A DNA stretch of 64,000 nt, from the NCBI GenBank assembly GCA_001051155.2, contig JYIP02000001.1, forward strand, positions 5,208,001 to 5,272,000. The letters run 5' to 3'. The notes beneath the pieces were generated by a model, which was given only the letters and a program-made list of their open reading frames with translations, was not told the DNA's origin and made no database searches. Positions 10,644 to 21,076 of the stretch are shown here, piece by piece (within the stretch, counting starts at the first letter, position 1; the number at the start of each line of letters is the position of its first letter). A program made the position numbers and the translations under genes. This DNA is from Chrysoporthe austroafricana. Taxonomy: Eukaryota > Ascomycota > Sordariomycetes > Diaporthales > Cryphonectriaceae.

Positions 10644-12240
10644 TCTTGTGATCAGGGAAGGCTTCCGACATGCATCAGGTGCGAATGGTGATACTCCGTG
10701 GCTCGTTGACAAGCTGCTGCTTATCTCTCGAGGACACCACCAGAGCTTGAGCTCCAACGAAGGACCTAGAGTTCTGTCCACGAGACTTCTCACTGCGTTC
10801 CATACTGGTGGTTGGGATTCGACTAGCTCTACAGTGGCTGTTCGTATACCCGAACAAAACTCGGCGAGCCTCATCTTCTATCCTATGTCCCCTTCGCCTC
10901 AGAATCCTGAGGACGACATAATGGTTCTACGACACTAGGGCTGAGGTACATGCTTTGAAACAGTTTTGTACTGAATTGTTGGATAGGCGTTTCAGGAGCT
11001 TTACCACGCAAATTATGGCTAGTCAAAAGTCTGAATATGGATATGATTTTTTATTTCCCTACTGACTCCGTGTTCTGACATGATAGCATTGTTGAGATTC
11101 CGATTTGCGTAAGCATCTTTGCCGTGCACGTATGCTCGGCGGCTTACTATGTACCGGGCCATACGAAGGGCGCGGCTACCCCGATCTAGCCCACAATGTG
11201 ATGCCTCATGGATCCTATCTGCCTAGTGCTCAGTCTCAACCAAGTGCACTCGCAAGCCTTGACGCTTGTAACTTTTGAGACAAATAGTGGCGCGGATCCT
11301 AGCTCTCGACCAGCGCTTGCTTTTACACCGCAACTCAGTACAGTATATGTCAAAGATTTTATGCAATGCCCATTGCACGAGTGTCAGCAAGCGGTTGTCT
11401 CGGGTAAACCAGAGCGAGGTTATGTCATGATCAGCTGAATTTCGCCGAGCAGAGACATCAGCTAGCGCAGATATTCCTGTGGCAGGGTGATATTATCTAT
11501 CTGCATATAGATCATATGCAATCGTCCCGGCCGAATATGCTGTGTATGGCCGGCTGATGAGACTCTTATCTTGTTAGAGACAGCGGCGGGTCTCTAAGTG
11601 ACCGATGCTGGTTGTAATTAAGTTACATTCAGCTGACGCAGTGGGACTGAGGCCAAGTACCCTCGTGCAAGCAAGATCTCTTGCGTTGATTGCCTCTAAC
11701 AAATTCCGTTGTGCCTGGGTGAACTTATCACCATACACATCTCATCGGAAAGCTCACTACTCCTTGGGGCTACGGATGCCGCACAAATCGGGACGGGCAG
11801 ATGATGGCCTGTCGGGATGAGCAGGAAAATAGCTACAATAAATACGGCGGTCGTACAACATACTTTCCGGATTTTAGGTCATCAAATCTGGACACGCTAC
11901 AGAAACATCCTACGCGGTCATCGTGCCACGAATTCCGTACGACCTAGCTGCGTCTCTCCCTCCTTGAAATCCGGAGCAACACCACGATGCTCAGCTATAG
12001 TTCTGGAACAAACCTGCCTCAATCAGCTTCCTGTACTCGACTCGAGCAGGATTAGCGGGCTGAGGTACACGACTCCTCGAAGTTCGTGGTCTAGTGATAC
12101 CGGGAGCATCACCATGCAGGAGAGACGCTTGGATGACCACCACCGACAGCATGTTTTCACTCGAATTTGGGTAAATTCGGCGCGCTTTGGTGGGCTGCCC
12201 CTTGAGCAACCCTGAAATGCGACTCAGCACTCTGTCGTCT
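10644..12240. other. Intergenic between aldolase and tyrosinase
   Basis: Composition is more balanced and AT-richer than the blocks to the right. Only short chance frames are present, the longest about 130 codons. No repeat, RNA gene or splice-bounded coding segment was recognised. The 3' end is the tyrosinase promoter. Confidence 0.55.
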
Positions 12241-12248
12241 TATATAAA
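12241..12248 (+). promoter_or_regulatory. TATA box of the tyrosinase gene
   Basis: TATATAAA sits 200 bases before the ATG at 12441. The implied leader would be about 165-170 bases. Confidence 0.5.
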
Positions 12249-12440
12249 TTGGAGGACCGCCGATGTTCGCACTTGGGGGCTGGAACGTTTCCACTCCATC
12301 GAGGTCATTCGCTCTTATTGCTGGCAAGATTGTGAGCTTTCAAAGTGCCTCGACCTAATTCCCTAGTTAGCCCGGCTCCGAACACAGCCCAGGTTCAGGA
12401 AATCATCAGCACTCTCTTGAAGGGCAAGCAAGTCTGCAAC

Positions 12441-14857
12441 ATGAGACTCACTGCGCCATGCCTTCTCTCTCTTGTTCTGCGCGCGGCACCCTTCGTGCAG
12501 GCACAACAAACCAAAATAATGGTAACAGGCGCTCCTCAGGCTGGAGGTTCGACGACTATGCCAGCAAGGTCAAATATAAACGACCTGTACCGAGCAGGTG
12601 GACCATCGTGGTCAGTGGCTGGGCACGTCCCATCCGTACGCCGAAGTCCATTTCGGTGCATCGGTAAGAAGACCTTGCTGATTCCCATTACAACTTCCTC
12701 AGGGATCTCTACATCCAGGCTCTGGCAAGGCTTCAGGCTGTTGACGAGTCCGACGAGCTGTCCTACTTCCAGCTTATGGGTGAGCTACCTTCTGCACTTG
12801 CCACTCTAACGAGCACGACGGAGGACTGACCTCTCATGCAACAGGCATACACGGCTTGCCATCCCAGCCATACAATGGCGTCGAACAGGTCCTTGGCGGT
12901 AGTAATGATACTGGATACTGCCCGCATAATGTAAGCATACGCAAATAGAGCATTGCCTGGTCCTTTATTGAACGGTGCGTGCTGCTGCTGATATTGGCAG
13001 GGTATACTATTGTCAGTCAGCCCTGATAACTCTCCCAGAATGGTGACTTAATTCGCCTTCTAAGGGATTTTGTCTACGCCTAAAGTCGCAAAAGTGCTAG
13101 AGGGGGTCATATACTCTGCGCCTGGAGATAGCTCTTCAACAAGTCCCGCTTCCTGGGTGTGGTTCTCTGCGAGAATATTAGCTAATGAGGATAATCGACA
13201 GCGGCTTGTGGCATCGGCCCTATGTCGCCCTCTTCGAGGTGAGTGACTGAAATCACCCCTTTGGATAGATGCTGAACCAAAGCTCTTCGGCTGAAGCAAG
13301 TTTTGGTGTCCCATGCCCTGAACATCTCACTGCAATACGACGAAGAGAATGCTCCGAGATACCGAGCGGCCGCAGAGTCGTTGCGAGTGGCATACTGGGA
13401 CTGGGCGCAGAATTCGACACTGCCCGAGGCTGTCACGCTCGCCACGGTGACCGTCAACAGTCCAAATGGGTCTTTGACCATGCGAAACCCGTTCCACAGC
13501 TACTACTTTCAGAACTTCCCGTTCACAGCCCAGTATATGGATTCCGGGGTGCTGTCGATGCAGAACCGCACCACCCGTTGTCCGACTGCAGACCTCACGG
13601 ACAACGTTGCGGCGGTCAATCAGGGCCTAGCTTCCTCAGGGACTTTCGCAGCGTTCGTAGTGAGTACGACACGGAGGGACTTCATCCAAGCTGGAGGGCC
13701 GGGCTGATGTACGCAATAGTACGATGTCTTCACGATAGCCGAGTCTTTCCAAGACATGGAAACGGACCGCTTTGGCCAGCCCAACTTCGAAAGCCCGCAC
13801 AACAGCGTCCACGACAGCGTCGGCTGTCCCAATGGCACAATGTATGACCTAAACTGGTCCGCCTTCGACCCGGTATTCATGCTCCACCACGCGAACGTGG
13901 ACCGCCTCGTCGCGCTCTGGCAGGCCATCTACTACAATAGCAGCATATTTGAAATCACGGCGTGGGAAGCTGCTCTGTACGGGACCGCGGCGGGGAATGT
14001 AAGCGCCAGCACGCCCCTGAAGCCCTTCTATGGTGCGGATGGAGACTTTCACACGAGTTACTCCGTGCGGAATGTGAGTGAGTTTGGCTATACGTATCCG
14101 GAGCTCAGTCCCACGGGCCCGGATGGGCAGAAAGCGGTTGTTACGCCGGACCAGCTGTCTGCGTATGTGAAGTTCAGGGTCAATTCACTGTACAGCGACA
14201 GCTCCAGCGTGACCGGCAACAGTAAATTACGACGGTTCAAGTCTCTGAGCGGTTCAGGCAGCCGTAGGACCAAGACGTGGTCCGTCGCTATCCAGTTGGA
14301 CAAAGCTCAGGTGGAGCTTCCTGCCACGTTGAACTGCTATCTTGGCGATGTGCAGGTCGGCAGGATGGTGATGCTTTCGGTACCGGCTGCGGGCATCACA
14401 CATACCACCATCCCACTTGACCGATGTCTCGCGGGCATAGGCTTTGATCTAGGAGACGACGGTACCATTATTGAGTATTTGGCTCGGGCGATGAGGTTTG
14501 AGATGCAGCGGGTGAGTGACGTCCTTCCATACGCTCTTCAGTTCCTCCCCTACCACCCAAGTACGGAGTGATTAAAAAAAGCATACTTATGACGGAGTTT
14601 TCCACCGAGGACTTCATAATCATAACAGTTGTTTCATACATGTGTGTGCATAGCTGAACAGTACAGCACGCACTCTACTATGAATACTGACGCTTTACTT
14701 GCGCACTCGTCAGGGTGACGGTATGAAACTAGACGTGTCATCAATTCCAAGTCTTGATATCGCTATGATCGACCGAGACGTCACGCTGCGAAGGAGTGAT
14801 TATGAATTCCCGACGTACGGCGCGGCAACGAGCCATCCTTGGATGGTTAAGCGGTGA
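12441..14857 (+). CDS. Tyrosinase (type-3 copper oxidase), secreted type, eight exons
   Basis: Exons: 12441-12610, 12703-12779, 12845-12930, 13001-13011, 13202-13238, 13297-13659, 13720-14511, 14714-14857; 559 residues. Residues 1-22 look like a signal peptide. The copper ligands are all present: CuA His85 (GIHG), His110 (YCPHN, with Cys108 placed for the thioether bridge) and His119 (WHRPY); CuB His275 and His279 (SPHNSVH) and the LHHANVDR block at 303-310. The enzyme hydroxylates monophenols and oxidises o-diphenols to quinones, for melanin or phenolic chemistry. Exon 4 is only 11 nt (GGTATACTATT) and joins CPHN-GILF-GLWHRP. The 202-nt last intron removes an in-frame read-through stop at 14571 and adds a C-terminus with IPSLDIAMIDRDV and FPTYG, matching the family. 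Two donors are GTCAGT rather than GTRAGT. All phases close. The family is certain; the microexon and the 190-nt intron are inferred. Confidence 0.88.
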
Positions 14858-15355
14858 AGGAACACTGAGAAAAGTCTCCACCTTGTAATAACATTTGCTG
14901 ATGTTGGATGTCATCGTTTTCTGAGATCGGCAGATGGACTGGACGGTATCGCATTTCGAACTGCATGAGGTCTATGGGATTAGGTGCTTCGCGGTACACA
15001 CGGTTTTGGTATTCACTGGACTATGTCCTCGCGTTATGATGAAAGGCAAATTTTCTCAAGACCAGGCTGTGTCAAGACCATAGATTAAGAAGTCTGTAAT
15101 GAATCAGTATACAAGCACTACAAATACAGGTCATCAAAGCCTGGGTGGGCGGGAACCGTACCCTCGAGTACTTCGAGAAGCTGGGGTTCACTAGTGAGTC
15201 CTTGTGCTAGGCCCCCTTTCTAGAGGGCCCTGTCGTCCGTCCTATATAACACATCATTCATGACCATGCCCTCTTCATCCTCTCGCTCCTCGCCAGCACC
15301 GCCCGATAAGAAGCCCACCTTACGTTCGAGCAGTCCAAGTTCCGGACTCTGCAGT
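14858..15355. other. Intergenic with an isolated exon-like segment
   Basis: This stretch follows the tyrosinase stop. It holds only short open stretches, apart from the splice-bounded coding-like segment at 15130-15193 described separately. TATATAA occurs at 15243-15249 but has no gene close enough downstream to assign. Confidence 0.45.
15130..15193 (+). pseudogene. Orphan exon-like segment (possible gene relic)
   Basis: Sixty-four bases are bounded by a good acceptor (AATACAG) and a consensus donor (GTGAGT). In one frame they read VIKAWVGGNRTLEYFEKLGF plus T. Third positions are mostly G or C, in contrast to the AT-richer surroundings. No convincing partner exon was found on either side, although a downstream acceptor near 15294 could add a short tail. 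I do not recognise the family. It may be a remnant of a decayed gene or chance. Confidence 0.3.
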
Positions 15356-15916
15356 CTAGTTCCACTTCGCTGACATGCCCGAAAATATGCTCAAGAAGGA
15401 AGGCCTTCTGCTGTAGCCGAATTTTTCAACCTCCGCCGAAATCACTGTGTGATCACCTGGTTTTGTGACTATGAGCATCACGCCTGCCGACGATAACGGA
15501 GTCGCATCAGGAGTCTTTTGTCGGGTATGATATGTGACATCGCGACCATCCGTTTCGACATATAAGACGAGTGAATATATGTCACCGTGTTCCCCGTCTG
15601 CCTTGTTTTCAGTATCTACTTCGATATTACGGTTGAGATGGTCTCTACAGACTGCTGCTTGATATTCCAGTGACAACTCCGCGGTCCAGTCTACGATTCT
15701 GTTCCTCAGTGCATATTTTCGAGAACTCAGGTTGTTCGATGCGACCAATATGAGCATGAAGGGATTGTATTCCCTATCTACTTGCAATCGTTCTTTGGTC
15801 TTCTGGCCGTAAGCGCCTGAAATCGACTTAGAAGCTATTCGTTACGGGTCTCCGGCGATGAGAGTCAGGTCATTGTCCGTCAACGAGGCAATATAAGTTG
15901 ACACCGTACACGGCAT
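15356..15916 (-). pseudogene. Hypothetical protein ORF broken by one in-frame stop
   Basis: Reading on the minus strand from the ATG at 15916-15914, a single frame runs 24 codons, meets TAA at 15844-15842, then continues open in the same frame for about 160 codons to the stop at 15356. The continuous frame reads ...LTDNDLTLIAGDP-stop-RIASKSISGAYGQ... The stop could come from CAA by one C-to-T change, the kind made by repeat-induced point mutation, though other causes are possible. A 29-nt GT...TTTCAG segment spans the stop but is too short for an intron and would shift the frame. The product has no recognised domain. Alternatives are an intact gene with a missed first exon using the TTTCAG acceptor near 15815, or a chance frame. 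Confidence 0.35.
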
Positions 15917-16257
15917 TAATGGATTGCGGAAGTATCAAATCGAGCGACGTTCTTCATCATTCTGATATGCTCATGGTCTTTCGATTTCAACTTTCACCTC
16001 CCTGCCATGCAGGTTTCAGACTATCTATGCCTCTTCTGCAGATGCCGACCTGTAACGTCGAAATAAGGTATATCGAAGATGCTCTGTTTTGCCCGCTTAG
16101 TCTCGGTATTCTATGCTTAGTGCTTCATTTGAAGACCATGGGGTACGAGATTCCAGAATTTCCGCAGCTTTAAGTGTGATGTTTCAGAGAAGCTTGATCG
16201 CAGCTTTATGGGCTGTCCACCTTGCCGGCTGTGCACATATAGACGTTCTGGTGTTGT
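15917..16257. other. Short intergenic stretch
   Basis: Between the broken ORF and the 3' end of the NYN-like gene. It holds one 91-codon plus-strand frame without family resemblance. Nothing else was seen. Confidence 0.5.
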
Positions 16258-17304
16258 CTACACCCGTTGCCCTCGAAGAAGTCGCCTGATGATGATAGAA
16301 TAGTTCGTAGTGAATGGTGTCCTCAGATAGGACCACAAGTCCAGCGCCCAGCTCCTGCCAGCGGCTCCCGTTCCGCTAGGCACTGGGGTCTCTGCGTCAG
16401 GCACACCAGCCTCTGTGTCGGAAAGCGCCACATCGTCTTCTCCCTGCTCGTCCAGCTCCTGCCATAGCCACTCAGGCGACCTCTTGATCACATCAAACGG
16501 CACACGTTCCCTAAGCGCCATGTCGGCCGTCACTAAAACCATGCGAACGGCCTCCACCCCGTCGAGGACAGCCTGGTCGATGTGCTCGACGATGGCGTCG
16601 TCGCCGACGTCCTTGCGCCGGACGGGCTGGGCCCGGATGAGTAGGACGCCCCGCGGCGCCTCCATGTCGCGCGCCGAGCCCTCCACCATGGCGAACACCC
16701 GGCACCCCCGCGCGTCGGCGAGCCGCCCCAGCCGGCGCATCGCGCGCGTCGTGAGGTCGCCGAGGCGCCGCCCCACGGCCCGGCGGGGGGCCGGGCCCCG
16801 GCGGCGCGCCGACGGCGGCGGCCGCGAGCCCACGAAGTTGTACGTGTCGACGACGAGGATGCGGTCGGCCCACGCGAGCGCCGCGAAGCGTGCCTCGGCG
16901 TCGGCCAGCCTCGCCCGCCGCCGCGCCCGCGCCGCGGAGAGCGCCTCCCGGCGGCGCGCGGCGGCGTCCCGGAGCCGGACGCGCCCGTCGTGCGGGTCGA
17001 GCACCGCCGGTATGAACCGCGGGGCCGGCGGCGCCGCCGCGTCCCGCCGCTCCCGCCGCAGCTGGGCCGCCGCCGCCCGCGCCTGCTGGGCCCCCGGGCG
17101 ACTCAGCTTCTCCCTGCGCTGGGCCTTGCGCGCCTTGCCGTGGAAGCGCCGCTGGATCGGAGCGGCGGCAGACAGGTCTGGGGTCCCCGCCGGCGGCGCT
17201 GGCGCCGTGAGGTGCTGCCAGGGAGCGCGGGATCCCAGCCTGGCCGCCTGGGCCGAGATGCGGCGGTGAAATTTCAGACCCGACGGGGTGAGGAGCGAGG
17301 ACAT
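16258..17304 (-). CDS. Probable PIN/NYN-like (YacP-type) nuclease-fold protein, possibly mitochondrial
   Basis: 348 residues from the ATG at 17304; an upstream in-frame ATG at 17358 would add 18 residues, but the second start gives a typical amphipathic Arg/Ser-rich presequence. An Arg/Ala-rich helical segment covers about residues 50-145. The core then shows the layout of YacP/NYN domains: RILVVDTYNFVG (acidic Asp153), a central VFAMVEGS strand, DVGDDAIVEHI (Asp235, Asp236) and MVLVTADMALRER (Asp261). These acidic residues would bind metal in a PIN-like RNase. The assignment is from motif pattern only. Very GC-rich coding sequence leaves long antisense frames. A mitochondrial RNA-processing role is an inference. 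The gene itself is likely real given the long frame and conserved-looking core. Confidence 0.65.
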   Translation of the reverse strand: MSSLLTPSGLKFHRRISAQAARLGSRAPWQHLTAPAPPAGTPDLSAAAPIQRRFHGKARKAQRREKLSRPGAQQARAAAAQLRRERRDAAAPPAPRFIPAVLDPHDGRVRLRDAAARRREALSAARARRRARLADAEARFAALAWADRILVVDTYNFVGSRPPPSARRRGPAPRRAVGRRLGDLTTRAMRRLGRLADARGCRVFAMVEGSARDMEAPRGVLLIRAQPVRRKDVGDDAIVEHIDQAVLDGVEAVRMVLVTADMALRERVPFDVIKRSPEWLWQELDEQGEDDVALSDTEAGVPDAETPVPSGTGAAGRSWALDLWSYLRTPFTTNYSIIIRRLLRGQRV

Positions 17305-20300
17305 TGCAGGGGTCTCAAGGAAGCTGGTGTCTTGTCGCTCATGGGGGTTTCGCGACACCCCAGGCAGTCCCGGGCTGGGCAGATGTGTTTGATGTGGCCG
17401 TTTGGATCGCGGACGGATCGGTGCGCAGAGAGCGCGCGTCGTTGAAAATCCACGACCGGCTGAGGCCCCACTTTTCCCGGCCGGTGCACAGAGAACAACT
17501 TGTTCGTGTCATTGTTTGAGCCACATTACAATTTGACATTACACTCTGTCGAAGGTTTTGCATCACGATACTGGAGGCTTCAGCCACTTCGAGACAACAA
17601 CAACCACTTGCAATGTCTTATAATGCTAATATGGTTGGCGGAATCTCTGTCTCTGCCGCCGAGGTTTCCTCAGCCCTTAATTGAACAGCAAACGTCACAC
17701 CAGTCACTCATCAGCATAGGCGCCTATATGACCTATGATACATCGATGGGTCTGGTCGTCCACAGACGAGATTCAGTACACTTCACTGCTGCATCAAGGA
17801 TGACCTCTCGGCGCCCCTCAACCGGTTGCCTGCTCAGGTAGAGGGCTGTCGACCCAAAAGCTAGAGACATCCTCCCAGAGGTCAAGAGATCATCGAAATG
17901 CTGTGGCATCACACTGGGTCACGATGACACAGCGTGGGTCACGATCACTGCGTCAAGGCAGTGCTCTCGCGGCCCTCTGACCTCACTCTGACCCAACCAA
18001 GGCTGGTTCCACCGTGCGTCTCACCACGTCGATCAATCTATCAACACGCGGCCCGCTACATAGTCGCGAGACATCACCAGTCTTGGGAGAGAACCCAACG
18101 GGGCAAACGCACGAGCGGACCGCTCAGCCACCCAGCCACCCACTCACTCAGTCAGCGTCGCCGTCGCCTCAACGAATGAGGGGACATCCCGCCCGGATCG
18201 GGCAGGTCACCGCTCTTTGGGGGCAAGCGAGATGCCGAACATCAGCAGCACAGGACCTTTTTCGTTCCTCTTGGCATCAGCGGGACAGCAGCAGTGAGCA
18301 CGACGTGTCTCGGGCCCGATCGATTCAGCCCTACGGGGCTCTGATAGGGTGCTGACATGACGCGTCGGCCCCGGGGGAACCCCGAGCGGGGGAGCAGATG
18401 ACGGTGTGGGATCCTCGCGTATGCGGGCGCCTCCCCCCCATGAGGCAGGTCATGAATCGAGGGAAAGGGTGTGGCCCGCGAGGTGCGTTCAGGATGGGAG
18501 AAAGGATTGCGGGCGCCTGCGTTGGGACCGGCGTGCGCGCGCCCGCGGCGGATCATCGTAGCGAGGGCTCACCGGACGACAGGAACGAGTGGTCGCAGGC
18601 AGGGTAGGCCGGCGGGAATGGAGGGCACCGGCCGGGGCGCGACGAACCGCGCACGTCGTCACCAACTTGAAACTACGGGTCCAGAGGATCCAGTCGCCGA
18701 TCAGTAGGATCGTGGTCGCCGTCTGCCTGGGCATGCGAGCAACAGCTAGAGCGACCGTGACGAATCCTCCCTCGACTGCATGCGATCCTACAGCATCGCC
18801 ATCCACACTGCCCGGTTGGGCAGCATGTGTGCAAGCTGGCGTCTCGCCTGGGGCTCGCTTCCAGAGTTGGAGACGATGCGGTAGACCCGACCGCTTCCGC
18901 GTCGGGTGCGGCGGCCCTCGGCCGCATCCGAGTCGTCGCCGAGTTCGGCACAGCGGAGGGATGTCGTGCGACGTTCCACGCGGGGTCGCAGGCCTGGAGG
19001 GACCTACGTGTTGACGATAGCATGAGATGCGCTGTGTTGACGAAGCGTGTGGGTGAGTCAGCACTTTGGATGACGAGGCACGGGATGATCGGCAGCACAC
19101 GTCAAAATGCAACACTGCAGGAGATGACCTCTACATTGGCACGGGACAAGGAGCGGTCGAGGCTGCCAGCGGTGCCCGTGGTATAGACAGATGAATCGGG
19201 TACCTTGCGCGCAGATTCTGCGACCCTACAGCTGTGGCTGCCTCGTTTTGCCCGATCTGTCCTCGACGAACCCCCTTTGGCTACCAGGCGAACCACTTCC
19301 GGAAGCCCTGGATGGTGCCAGCATGGTGGCATTCCACGGGGACTTCTAAGAGAATCAGGCGACAATCACAAACAGCGGTCACCTGTTCGCCCTGCGGCTA
19401 CACCAGCCGGACAGCCTTGGCGACCCCTTCCACAGACAGCATGGCCAATTCCGAAGGGCTGGCCAATAGATGCGTATGCGATGGCGCATCGAACAGGCCC
19501 AAGCGGACCAGTACATTGTCGAAGCGCCGTGGCTTCTCGGCAGGGCCCAATTTGTCTCTTGCGGGCTGTACCTGAACGGGTGGTGCGATAGATAGTGGCA
19601 TGCTTGGCCGGATGATCAGGCGGGCGGGAGGTTTTCGTTACCATCGAGTCCTGCGGGCCCGTCGACGTAGACTCGGCCGTAGACCGAGGGGGGCGGGCAG
19701 AGTCGCACTCGCCTCGTGGCAAGCTGAATAGTCCTGCTCGCGATCCTCAGTCAGCGCGTGCACGAGACCGACATGAATGCATTACGAGGTGCTTGGCACC
19801 CGCAGGCCAGGCCTCGAAAGCGGCACAGAGGGGGGTAGATCTTCGCGACGTGGCACCAACACCTCCCGAGGTGGAATGTCGGAGACGGTGAAGAGATTTG
19901 AGGGAGGCTCTGGATGACACCTCGTAATGTGACGAGATGTGTGCATCGCGGAATTGCGGTGGGCTGGGGGTCGTGAAGGCGCCGGGACGCGGAATCCCGA
20001 CCGCGGGCGTGTGTGTGCCAGTTGGGTTACAACCGAGGGCCCACCTAACCTTCCCTCCCCTTCCCCTCCCTGAGGTGTGAGGACTCGACGGCCAGGAGAA
20101 GTACTCGGACTCGGACTCGGTCCTTTTGACAGGCACGAGCAGCGAACGAGTATGGGGTCCCTCGGGCGGGATCGTGGCATCTCGTACCCTGCGGCGCCCA
20201 CCCTCTCCCCCCTTTCCCTCTCCCCGGGCGGATGTGCACAAGTGCACAATGTCAAGGCCATACAATGCGGTGAAGCGGAGGTACCGCGCCAGAGGTGTGT

Positions 20301-20690
20301 GTGGGCAGGGAGGCGGCAGGGCGGGAAAGCCTCGCGACCGGAATGTCGCCGGTGCCGAGAGACCATCTGAGACCCCAATTGAGACCATTAGCTCGGCGGG
20401 CTGAAGAAGCAGAAGAAGAAGCAAGCAGCAGACTCCCCCATATGTCGCAATGGCTTGCCAAGTTCGGGCTGGGCTGGGCTGATCCCTCACCGACCGATCA
20501 ACGTTACGCGCTGGGCCGGCGCTGTCGAGGTGCTCGACGCTGGGCTGGTAGCACGTGAAGCGAAAAGGCGGAGATTGGCGATGGTGGCGGAGCACACGAG
20601 TGCTGCAGGCCGCGAAGGGGGACTCAGTCCGTACATGGCACTCAGTAAGTGTCTGTGTCTGTACCGTACCACACAGCATGCAGATGCGAT

Positions 20691-20745
20691 GCAGGTGCAG
20701 GCGCAGGCGCAGGCGCAGGCAGAGAGGTGCAGGTTGCAGGTGCGT
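20691..20745 (+). repeat. GCAGGC-type hexanucleotide microsatellite
   Basis: Imperfect GCAGGC/GCAGGT repeats are flanked by related GCAGGT units. They generate artificial Arg/Cys or Gln-Ala frames on the two strands. Confidence 0.75.
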
Positions 20746-21020
20746 GCGGGTGTAGGCGGTCGGCTGTGGTGTCGCCACGGCGATGAACTGGTCCTGCAGT
20801 CCAGATTGAGCCGCACGATGTGAGTCAGGCTGCCAATAGTGCTGTGGGCAGACAGGCTCGTCACGCTGTATCTGTATGGTCGGCTGAGACGGGCGCGCAC
20901 GCCGGTCAGTCGAGGGGGTAGAGGGCCGGACGGGGATGGGATGAACGGGCTCGACGCGCCGGGCGCGTGGTGGCGAGCTTTGGGATGGAGGTCGCAGAGG
21001 AGCGCAGCAGAGAGGACAGA

Positions 21021-21076
21021 GGGTAGAAGTGTTGGGGGTTGTTTGGGGGGTTGTTGTTGGGGGGTTGTTGGTTGGT
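21021..21076 (+). repeat. G-rich GGGGGTTGTT tract, G-quadruplex candidate
   Basis: Four G-runs (GGG, G5, G6, G6) are separated by T/G-rich spacers, followed by further GG doublets. The pattern meets a loose intramolecular G-quadruplex definition, with one long loop. Confidence 0.65.

Noticed and set aside
16415..17269. 284-codon plus-strand ORF
   Set aside because: Antisense shadow of the GC-rich NYN-like gene.
19747..20778. 343-codon minus-strand ORF, longest in the gene-free block
   Set aside because: Composition follows GC-rich microsatellite DNA; no recognisable motif, start context or splice partners.
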